In this document: positions 16,442-22,878 of the stretch, piece by piece
Layout of the letters: every line of letters starts with the position of its first letter
Numbering within the stretch: the stretch's first letter is position 1
Assembly: GCA_020048985.1 (NCBI GenBank)
Contig: JAIFLR010000066.1
Span: 1-33,006 of the forward strand
Length of the DNA stretch: 33,006 bases
Source: Halobacteriovorax sp.
GTDB taxonomy: Bacteria; Bdellovibrionota; Bacteriovoracia; Bacteriovoracales; Bacteriovoracaceae
Reading direction: 5' to 3'
The notes under the pieces: generated by a model
Seen by the model: only the letters and a program-made list of their open reading frames with translations
Database searches by the model: none
What the model was told of the DNA's origin: nothing
Position numbers and translations under genes: made by a program

Positions 16442-17935
16442 GTGGCCAAAATTATTGTCATCGTCGAGAAACTAAAAGACTGGAACTCTTATTTCCCCGT
16501 AGAACAGCTTATGACTCCTCAGGACTACCTGGTGAATTGGGATGAAAGTCTCCACTCCCCCAAGCACGCCGATGGAAGAATCAAAATTATCAACCTCTGT
16601 CGAAACTATAAGTACCAAAGTAACGGTTACTACTGCTCACTTTTGGCCGAGGCCCGTGGTCATTCGGTCATTCCTTCGATCAAGGCGATCAATGACTTGA
16701 GTAAATCTTTTTTTTATTCACTGCAAACTGAGGATTTGGACTTAGATCTTCAAAAAGCCTTTAAAGGGCAAAGCACAACTGAATCTTTCACCATCTCGAT
16801 CTATTTTGGAAAAACTGAAAAAGAACAGCTGCAAGATGTGGCGAGACAGATTTTTGATCTCTTCGCTGCCCCCATTCTTCACGTTGATTTTGAGTGGGAC
16901 AAGAAATGGGAAATTAAAAGTATTCGTGCGGGAAGTTTAAATGCACTGACTCCGGCCGATGAAGATAAGTTTGCGACCTCTCTCGATGAGTACTCAAATA
17001 AGATCTGGCGCAAGCCCAAGGCCAAGAAAAAATTCCGCTACGACCTGGCGATACTCCATAATCCGAATGAGGCTATGCCTCCTTCAGACAAGAAGGCCCT
17101 GGCAAACTTTATCAAGGCCGGAAAAGAGTGCGATGTACTGGTTGAATTAATTGAGAAAAAAGATTATTCCAGAATTGCAGAATTTGACGCTCTCTTTATC
17201 CGCGAAACGACTGCCATTAATCACCACACTTACCGTTTTGCTAAGAAAGCTGAATCTGAGGGTTTAATAGTCATTGATGATCCTATTTCGATTTTGAGAT
17301 GCACCAATAAGATCTACATGCATAATCTTCTTCAATCAAATAACATCAACACACCAAAGACTCTCGTTATCAGCAATAGTCCAGAGCAACTCAAAGAAGC
17401 CGTGGAAGAAATTGGATTCCCAATGATCATCAAAATCCCTGATGGCTCATTCTCTAAGGGTATTTATAAAGTTAAGACTCTGGAAGAGATGAAAAAGATC
17501 ACAGAGGATCTGTTCAAAAAAACTGCACTTCTTCTTGCTCAAGAATATTTTTACACCGATTTTGATTGGCGCATAGGCATCTTAAATGATCGCCCCATTT
17601 ACGCCTGCAAATACTATATGACTAAAGGTCACTGGCAAATTTACAACCACGAAAATAAGGACAAGGTGACGAAGGGAATTCAGTCAGGCGATGCAGAGAC
17701 CTTCCCCATTTCTAAAGTCCCTAAGCACGTAATATCCACCGCCCTAAAAATGGCCAGCCAGATCGGGAACAGTCTTTACGGAGTCGATCTGAAGGAAAGA
17801 GATAAAAAGGCTTACATTATCGAGATCAACGATAATCCGAATATTGATGTAGATGTTGAGGACGCTATTGCAGGCATGGATCTCTACCACAATATTATTA
17901 ATGAATTTGTTCGAAGGATTGAGGCGAACAAATGA
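16442..17935 (+). CDS. RLAN/RimK-type ATP-grasp amidoligase
   Basis: This protein should join a carboxylate to an amine using ATP through an acyl-phosphate. The 497 residues comprise an N-terminal RLAN-like region (about 1-230, including INLCRNYKYQSNGYYCSLLA and ARGHSVIPSIKAINDL) and a C-terminal ATP-grasp domain (about 270-497). The latter shows the Lys and glycine-rich loop IIKIPDGSFSKGIY, then QEYFYTDFDWRIGIL, and the metal-binding IIEINDNPN. I chose GTG 16442, which begins AKIIVIVEKLKDW and has GGAAGG close by; an ATG-initiated 519-residue version would run back into the divergent gene. It overlaps the aspartoacylase-like gene by ATGA, so the two are translated together. RimK relatives make glutamyl peptides, and mammalian RIMKL enzymes make N-acetylaspartylglutamate; the substrate here is unknown. 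Confidence 0.88.
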   Translation: MAKIIVIVEKLKDWNSYFPVEQLMTPQDYLVNWDESLHSPKHADGRIKIINLCRNYKYQSNGYYCSLLAEARGHSVIPSIKAINDLSKSFFYSLQTEDLDLDLQKAFKGQSTTESFTISIYFGKTEKEQLQDVARQIFDLFAAPILHVDFEWDKKWEIKSIRAGSLNALTPADEDKFATSLDEYSNKIWRKPKAKKKFRYDLAILHNPNEAMPPSDKKALANFIKAGKECDVLVELIEKKDYSRIAEFDALFIRETTAINHHTYRFAKKAESEGLIVIDDPISILRCTNKIYMHNLLQSNNINTPKTLVISNSPEQLKEAVEEIGFPMIIKIPDGSFSKGIYKVKTLEEMKKITEDLFKKTALLLAQEYFYTDFDWRIGILNDRPIYACKYYMTKGHWQIYNHENKDKVTKGIQSGDAETFPISKVPKHVISTALKMASQIGNSLYGVDLKERDKKAYIIEINDNPNIDVDVEDAIAGMDLYHNIINEFVRRIEANK

Positions 17936-18774
17936 GTAAACCATCTCGAGTTGTTATCGTTGGGGGGACTCACGGTAATGAATGGACTGGAATTCAGATT
18001 GTTCAGCACTATCAAGATGAGCTAAGAAACAAGTTTCCTAGTTTAAAGTTGGAATTTATTTTTGCTAACCCCGAGGCCCATAAACTGAATTCACGTTTCA
18101 AAGACGAGGATCTTAATCGTGCCTTTGAACACCTTCAGGTGTCGCGCCAGTCCTATGAGCATGCCAGGGCCCACGAAATAAAAAAGATTATTGACCGCGA
18201 ACCATGCCTCGTACTCGACCTCCACACCACCACCGCCTCCATGGGAAATACCATCATTGTTTCCCACTATAATCCTCTCAACCTTTCGTTATGTTCGAAA
18301 TTATCCCAGGAATTTAAGGACTGTCGTGTTATTGGGGCCCCGGACCCTAAATTAAAATACCTTGCCAGTCAGTCTGGGTTTGGCCTGATCCTGGAAGTAG
18401 GTCCGGTGGCAAATAGCGTTGTTGAAGCTGTGGCATTAGAGTCGACCCTGAGCTTAATGGCCTCCATCCTTAGCGCCATGAGCGCCTCGTCGGACGAGCC
18501 ACTTCATGGCAGCGTTGAGCTCTTTGAGGAGACGCAAGATGTGCCCTATCCCAAGAATGATAAAGGTGAATTAAATGGCTATATTCATTCCGGTTTTCAA
18601 GGCAAAAATTTCCAGGTTATAGAAGGAAAATTTGTCCCCTTTAGAACCTTCCAAAATCAAAATATTGAGATGAAAACGGAAGAAAAGTTGTTTCCCATTT
18701 TCATTAATGAAGCCGCTTATTATGCACAAAATCTCGCTTTTACACTGTGCCGAAAGAAAACAATTACATTCTAG
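17932..18774 (+). CDS. Aspartoacylase-like zinc amidohydrolase
   Basis: This 280-residue protein belongs to the AstE/aspartoacylase (M14-like) family, which hydrolyses N-acyl amino acids. The zinc ligands H14 and E17 lie in GGTHGNEWTG and H98 in DLHTTTASMGNT. The substrate-binding N62/R63 lie in DLNRAF and the catalytic E155 in LILEVGPV. DLHTTT-MG and EVGP are closer to aspartoacylase than to succinylglutamate desuccinylase. It starts inside the stop of the ATP-grasp gene (ATGA), the arrangement expected for enzymes on the same metabolite. It is cytosolic by lack of a signal. About 110 bases of apparently gene-free DNA follow before the lipoprotein promoter, without a clear terminator. Confidence 0.88.
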   Translation: MSKPSRVVIVGGTHGNEWTGIQIVQHYQDELRNKFPSLKLEFIFANPEAHKLNSRFKDEDLNRAFEHLQVSRQSYEHARAHEIKKIIDREPCLVLDLHTTTASMGNTIIVSHYNPLNLSLCSKLSQEFKDCRVIGAPDPKLKYLASQSGFGLILEVGPVANSVVEAVALESTLSLMASILSAMSASSDEPLHGSVELFEETQDVPYPKNDKGELNGYIHSGFQGKNFQVIEGKFVPFRTFQNQNIEMKTEEKLFPIFINEAAYYAQNLAFTLCRKKTITF

Positions 18775-18880
18775 TGCAATGCAGTATTCTGGGGTCCTAA
18801 AAACTTGACGCCATCAAACAGTTAAAATAATTAAGATAACATCTTGCGCACATAAATAAGTTCGACTAAATTTAAGATAA

Positions 18881-18909
18881 TCAATCAAGAATTACGAATC
18901 ATCTATAAT
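18881..18909 (+). promoter_or_regulatory. Candidate promoter of the small lipoprotein
   Basis: A perfect TATAAT at 18904-18909 lies 34 bases before the ATG; the matching -35 region (tcaatc at 18881) is weak. A TTGACG at 18805 could belong to a second upstream promoter, but its -10 is unclear. Confidence 0.4.
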
Positions 18910-18943
18910 ACGCAAATTGGATGAATCACAAAAAGGAGATTTT

Positions 18944-19141
18944 ATGTCTAAGTTTTTATTCCTAGCTGCTGCTCTTATCGTTCTAGCTGTTGCTTGTAAC
19001 AAGAAAGAAGAAGTTGCTGCACCTGCTGAAGCTACTACAACTGAACAAGCTGCTCCTGAAGCTGCTCCTGCTGAAGTTGCTCCAGTTGAAGCTGCTCCTG
19101 CTGAAGCTGCTCCTGCTGCTGAAGCTCCAGCTGCTGAGTAA
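18944..19141 (+). CDS. Small Ala/Pro/Glu-repeat lipoprotein
   Basis: The 65-residue precursor has a lipoprotein signal ending in the lipobox VLAVAC (acylated Cys at residue 18), then NKKEE and about 40 residues built almost only of Ala, Pro, Glu and Val. The mature chain would be an extended, acidic tether on the membrane with no globular domain. The ATG at 18944 has a strong AAAAGGAG site. An upstream in-frame start at 18917 would add nine non-signal residues and is less likely. A clear promoter -10 and a UUCG terminator frame it as a single-gene unit, perhaps highly expressed. Function unknown; similar tiny repetitive lipoproteins are common in Bdellovibrio-like genomes by my recollection. 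Confidence 0.8.
   Translation: MSKFLFLAAALIVLAVACNKKEEVAAPAEATTTEQAAPEAAPAEVAPVEAAPAEAAPAAEAPAAE
19061..19120 (+). repeat. Four 15-bp in-frame tandem units in the lipoprotein gene
   Basis: Units of 15 bases (consensus GCTGCTCCTGCTGAA) run head to tail: 19061-19075 and 19091-19105 are identical, 19076-19090 and 19106-19120 differ at a few bases. Each adds five residues (A/V-A-P-A/V-E/A), so length changes would keep the frame. Confidence 0.8.
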
Positions 19142-19167
19142 TTTTGAATTAAATCAAAATCAAAAAG

Positions 19168-19196
19168 AGGCCTGCTTTCGAGCAGGCCTTTTTTTT
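19168..19196 (+). terminator. Strong intrinsic terminator with UUCG tetraloop
   Basis: A 9-bp perfect stem (aggcctgct 19168-19176, agcaggcct 19181-19189) with loop ttcg is followed by eight T's, 27 bases after the lipoprotein stop. Confidence 0.95.
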
Positions 19197-19300
19197 CTAA
19201 AAATGGCAACCACCTGAATTTACGCACTTTTAATCCAAAAAAATCAACTTTTATTCATCTCTAACCGATAAGCACACTGAACTCTATATAAGGACTCGGT

Positions 19301-20824
19301 ATGAAGCTGTTACTGATCAGTTTGTATTTTTTACCTGCGACCATTCTGGCGCAAGAAAATTACCGTGAGGCCACGCTAGAAGAAAAACAAATCATACTTC
19401 CCACTGAAGAACAAAAAAAAATGAAAGAGTTGGGAGTAGAAGCATCCAAAGAAACTGAAAGAAATATCATGAACAAAGCTTTGCTGAGGCAGGTAATGGT
19501 AAGCGGTAAACTAGATGATGTTCAAATAAAATCCTATATTCAAAAACTAACCGACCAAGGTCTAAACCAAGAGCAAATCAAAGCAGAAATAGAAAACCTA
19601 AGTAACAATTATTTCGCTGAACTCCAGTTAAAAAACTTAGAAAAAGTTTTAACACCGGAAAAACAAAAACAATATGAAACAAAGTTTGCGCAGCTGCAAA
19701 CAAGATATGAGGAAGGAAAACTTTCACATGAAGAGTTGGATAAAGGAATCTCGCTCCTCGATGCAGAAATCTCGCAATCTTCAGTCACTAAGGAAAATGA
19801 AGTCAAGTTAGCCGAATTCAAGCAATCATTTCTTACTGTGGGACAAGATAATACTTTTGTTAAAAAACCTTACGTCTTAGACCCAAAACATTTTGGACCC
19901 ATAAAGGTCATGGTGCCTTTAGATTTTGATCTTAAAAAATTTAAAAACCAAGATCCCTTATGCCTTGAGCAAGCTGGAATATCTCACGGCTCACAACTCG
20001 ATCAATTAAATGAACAAATGAAATCTATAACAATAGATGGGGACAATAATAAGAAACCATTCATTAAAGAAATCTATTTTGCTTGGGGATACAATAGAAA
20101 CTACCACTCAAATACAGATGTAAAGTTCACAACAGCGGACGGAACATTTACAGTCCATAATACAGTTGGAAAAGATAGACCAAGCCCTTTTGGTCTAAAT
20201 GAATATTTCAACCCAAGCAATTTAAGCATCCCCCAGTACAACATGGAAATTGGTGTGATGTTCAATGAAAAATGGGGACTAGAGGCCAAACAAGATCACA
20301 TGAAGCTCGTATTTGATAATTCCAGACCGTACGAAATTACTGGGGACTATAACCGACAGGTTGTTGTCACCAATGAGCATCCAACAAGTGAGTGGGATCA
20401 ACAAATCCCGGTGGATTTCAGTGTGGCCAAAGCAAACAAGGACGCTACCTGGCTTAATTTTGAGCACTCAGATGGCTATAACTATGTCAGCTTAGGGGCG
20501 GTCTACAATCAAAGGCTTTATCAAACGAAGAAAGAGAAATTTAAAATTGATTCTCGCTTTGGGGCCGGAGCTGGACTCATGATTCCCAAAACCAAAGTCA
20601 TGATGCACCAGGATCGTCAGTGGAATTGGGAAGGTTTAGATAATAAATTTCACATCGCTGGCGGTGGAGTTCATGCGGAAGCAAAACTCCGCTTCACATT
20701 TTGGAACTCTATCTTTCTTCAGGCAGCAGCCTATCGCTTCGATTCAATTCATGGGACAGATCGGATATGTCCACACCTTCAAACCCAAAAAGAAAAAGAT
20801 TCCCAAAGGATGACATCAGGGTGA
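19301..20824 (+). CDS. Outer-membrane beta-barrel protein with helical N-terminal domain, C-terminus out of frame
   Basis: The frame gives 507 residues: a signal peptide (LLISLYFLPATILAQ), a charged helical region (about 20-180) that may form a periplasmic coiled coil, and a C-terminal half with alternating strands and aromatic girdles (about 235-480, for example FGAGAGLMIPKTK and AKLRFTFWNSIFLQAAAY) typical of a barrel. The last 24 residues (DSIHGTDRICPH...) do not look like a barrel end. The +1 frame from 20742 reads IQFMGQIGYVHTFKPKKK and stops at 20811-20813, a classic final strand. The true protein probably ends there. The ATG has AAGGA upstream. As it stands the stop overlaps the convergent hydrolase gene by nine bases; the corrected stop would not. 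Ligand or role unknown. Confidence 0.75.
   Translation: MKLLLISLYFLPATILAQENYREATLEEKQIILPTEEQKKMKELGVEASKETERNIMNKALLRQVMVSGKLDDVQIKSYIQKLTDQGLNQEQIKAEIENLSNNYFAELQLKNLEKVLTPEKQKQYETKFAQLQTRYEEGKLSHEELDKGISLLDAEISQSSVTKENEVKLAEFKQSFLTVGQDNTFVKKPYVLDPKHFGPIKVMVPLDFDLKKFKNQDPLCLEQAGISHGSQLDQLNEQMKSITIDGDNNKKPFIKEIYFAWGYNRNYHSNTDVKFTTADGTFTVHNTVGKDRPSPFGLNEYFNPSNLSIPQYNMEIGVMFNEKWGLEAKQDHMKLVFDNSRPYEITGDYNRQVVVTNEHPTSEWDQQIPVDFSVAKANKDATWLNFEHSDGYNYVSLGAVYNQRLYQTKKEKFKIDSRFGAGAGLMIPKTKVMMHQDRQWNWEGLDNKFHIAGGGVHAEAKLRFTFWNSIFLQAAAYRFDSIHGTDRICPHLQTQKEKDSQRMTSG
20742..20751 (+). repeat. ATTCA x2 tandem repeat at the frame break
   Basis: Two abutting ATTCA copies lie exactly where the barrel protein leaves its expected frame. 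A third copy would give DSIQFMGQIGYVH and restore the C-terminus. Confidence 0.7.
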
Positions 20825-21886
20825 TGAGTAGACTTTTTTTCCAATAGCGGTACTTAGTTTTTTTCGAAATTCACTAAATGGCTTTTTAGTTCGCTCATCT
20901 CCCATAAAAACCCGGTTAGACAAGAAAAGATAGAACGTTTCTGATTGAGGATCGATCCAAAGAGTAGTGCCGGTGTAACCCGTGTGCCCAAAAGAAACCC
21001 CCAAGGGGAAGACCTCACCTCTGGGTGCAGTTGAGAACTCACTGGTGAAATCCCACCCCAAGCCCCGAGGACCTGAGGCCGTGGTCATTTTAGAGACCGA
21101 TTGTTTTGAAAGGATTCGCACGCCGTCCAATTCACCACCGCCCAAGATCATGCGTCCGAATCGTGATAAATCCTCCAAGTTGGAAAATAATCCGGCATTT
21201 CCAACGCTGGCGGGTAGAAAATGGAAAGCAGTGGGATCATGAACTTGGCAATTTCTGGCGACACTAGTAGGAGCACATCTAAGCAAGTTCGCGGTTGAAA
21301 CTTTAAAAGAGGAATTAAGCATTTTGAGCGGAATGAAAATATTTTGGCTTGCAAAATCTGCTAACAGAATTCCAGAAACCATTTCCACCAAACGACCAAG
21401 GAGAATAAAACTCAAGTCTGAATAGACGGTTTTTGAAAGTGGCTTATAGTTGAGATCCTGCGAGCAGACTCTCTTAAGATAAGCATCCAAGGACTCTGCC
21501 TCTGAAACTTTTGCCCCAGAAGGAAGGCCAGAGCGATGGCGCATTAAATCTTCGATTGTCACAAGATCTTTATTCTCGCCGACAAATTCAGGAAAATATT
21601 TTGAAACCTTATCTGAAAGTGACAACTCCCCTCTCTCAACAAGTATCATGACAGCAGTTGTGGTCACCACGACCTTAGTCAGGGAAGCGATATCGTAGAT
21701 TTTCCCAGCATCACTATCTCCGACAGAGTGTTGATTAAGTCCCACCTGAGTGCTACCCACGTAAAGGGATGCCCCAGAGAACAACTTATCAGAAAGACCG
21801 GCCTGAAGAATTGAATTCACATTGGCCCAATCACCTGCATGAGCAGAAGTGAGGGACAAAACTAAAAAGCAAAAAAAGAATTTCAT
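20816..21886 (-). CDS. Exported serine hydrolase of the beta-lactamase class C/EstB family
   Basis: The 356-residue protein (PF00144-type) has a signal peptide ending in SAHAG. The family triad is complete: S68-x-x-K71 in IASLTK, Y155-S-D157 in TVYSDLSF (usually YxN in true AmpC), and H301-T-G in GHTGYTGT (KTG in AmpC). The Asp in YSD and the His in HTG point to esterase, D-aminopeptidase or peptidoglycan-related activity rather than beta-lactam resistance. It should work in the periplasm. It starts three bases after the stop of the DUF2330-like gene, so the two are co-transcribed. It is convergent with the barrel protein gene. Confidence 0.88.
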   Translation of the reverse strand: MKFFFCFLVLSLTSAHAGDWANVNSILQAGLSDKLFSGASLYVGSTQVGLNQHSVGDSDAGKIYDIASLTKVVVTTTAVMILVERGELSLSDKVSKYFPEFVGENKDLVTIEDLMRHRSGLPSGAKVSEAESLDAYLKRVCSQDLNYKPLSKTVYSDLSFILLGRLVEMVSGILLADFASQNIFIPLKMLNSSFKVSTANLLRCAPTSVARNCQVHDPTAFHFLPASVGNAGLFSNLEDLSRFGRMILGGGELDGVRILSKQSVSKMTTASGPRGLGWDFTSEFSTAPRGEVFPLGVSFGHTGYTGTTLWIDPQSETFYLFLSNRVFMGDERTKKPFSEFRKKLSTAIGKKVYSSP

Positions 21887-21889
21887 GCA

Positions 21890-22732
21890 TTATTCTACCC
21901 CGAAAAGTGGATCAGGGGAATCAGATTTTGTCCCTAGGAACTTGCCTTCATACTTAAAAAAGTGCCCGGAGCCGCTAGGGAAAAATTTCGAAATCTCCGG
22001 ATAATTAGAATCAGGGATAGAGAAATTGGTAGATGATGAGAGATCAAGGAATCGATCATCTTTAGATAACTTTAAATTCATGGTATAAACGTCAACTGCG
22101 AATGCCCTGCCTACATGGGTAAAATTAAGGGGCAAAGAATATTCTGTTAATGGCTTAAGCACGATATGCAAAGGCTTAAAATCCACAGCTGAAAGCCCTT
22201 TTAAGTCGGCCTCAATAACTAGAAAGACTGAGCCTTTAACAAGATAACGAAGTTGTTTTTCTTTTGGCATCATTTTAAGATTATTACTTTTCAACCACAC
22301 GTCTAGTGCTGATGCAGTTGCTGAATTTGCATCCAGAATCTCAAGAGGTCTAACCTTGTAGCGACCAACTGTCTGTGCTTCATGAACTTTTATACCGGAA
22401 ACGGAATTGAGCCCTTCTGACTTAGGGAGTGATCTCACACCATCTGCAGCAGGTGACGTGATTTGGTAAAGCTCTTTGAAGACTTGGGGTGAAACCTCTT
22501 CGTACTTAACAGGAACAGAAGGAAGTGGAAAAACCCAGGCCAGCCTTTCTGGTAGTTTCCCAGAACTTGAAAGATTTGTTTTGGCAATAATGTGAAAGCT
22601 CTCTTTTGAACCAAAAAGAAAAAACTCTTTTTTATGCTCAGTTACAGTACCCGCGTAATCATTAGGATAATGCAGGCATGCTGATGCGTTGAGAGAAAAG
22701 TACATTAAGCCAAACATAAGATATTTTTTCAT
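21890..22732 (-). CDS. Exported DUF2330-like protein
   Basis: From ATG 22732 the 280-residue product begins MKKYLMFGLMYFSLNASAC, a signal peptide; the Cys sits at the cleavage point but the preceding residues make a poor lipobox. The block ERLAWVFPLPSVPVKYEEVS followed by FKEL resembles the 'aWvlPvP...F..L' core of DUF2330 proteins, which are exported and uncharacterised. The frame extends to a GTG at 22765, but that would put 11 polar residues before the signal. No good ribosome site precedes either start. It is divergent from the glucan synthase, with about 146 bases between starts, and directly upstream of the serine hydrolase. Confidence 0.65.
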   Translation of the reverse strand: MKKYLMFGLMYFSLNASACLHYPNDYAGTVTEHKKEFFLFGSKESFHIIAKTNLSSSGKLPERLAWVFPLPSVPVKYEEVSPQVFKELYQITSPAADGVRSLPKSEGLNSVSGIKVHEAQTVGRYKVRPLEILDANSATASALDVWLKSNNLKMMPKEKQLRYLVKGSVFLVIEADLKGLSAVDFKPLHIVLKPLTEYSLPLNFTHVGRAFAVDVYTMNLKLSKDDRFLDLSSSTNFSIPDSNYPEISKFFPSGSGHFFKYEGKFLGTKSDSPDPLFGVE

Positions 22733-22878
22733 TATTTGATTATGCACGTTTGTATTCAAACACACAACGCCACAAAAGGCAGTGAGCCGAGACGTTTGGA
22801 GATAAAACTGATCTAGTGCATTTGCTTTGGTTAGAAAATGACCGGAGCTTCAATAATCTTTTTCCTTTGGTAGGTTGA

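Noticed and set aside
16402-16461. Upstream-extended start of the GNAT/C39 gene (20 more residues)
   Set aside because: It would cover the palindrome and the ATP-grasp start, and the extra residues do not fit a GNAT N-terminus.
18775-18943. Possible small RNA in the gap before the lipoprotein
   Set aside because: TTGACG at 18805 lacks a convincing -10 and no terminator hairpin is present in the gap.
19041-19138. CRISPR-like or minisatellite array
   Set aside because: Units abut without spacers and are in frame; they are coding repeats of the lipoprotein.
18892-19227. Ala/Gly/Ser-rich frame on the minus strand opposite the lipoprotein
   Set aside because: It is the complement of the GCT-rich repeats and runs through the terminator.
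20816-21886. Beta-lactam resistance gene
   Set aside because: YSD and HTG in place of YxN and KTG favour an esterase or peptidase of the same fold.
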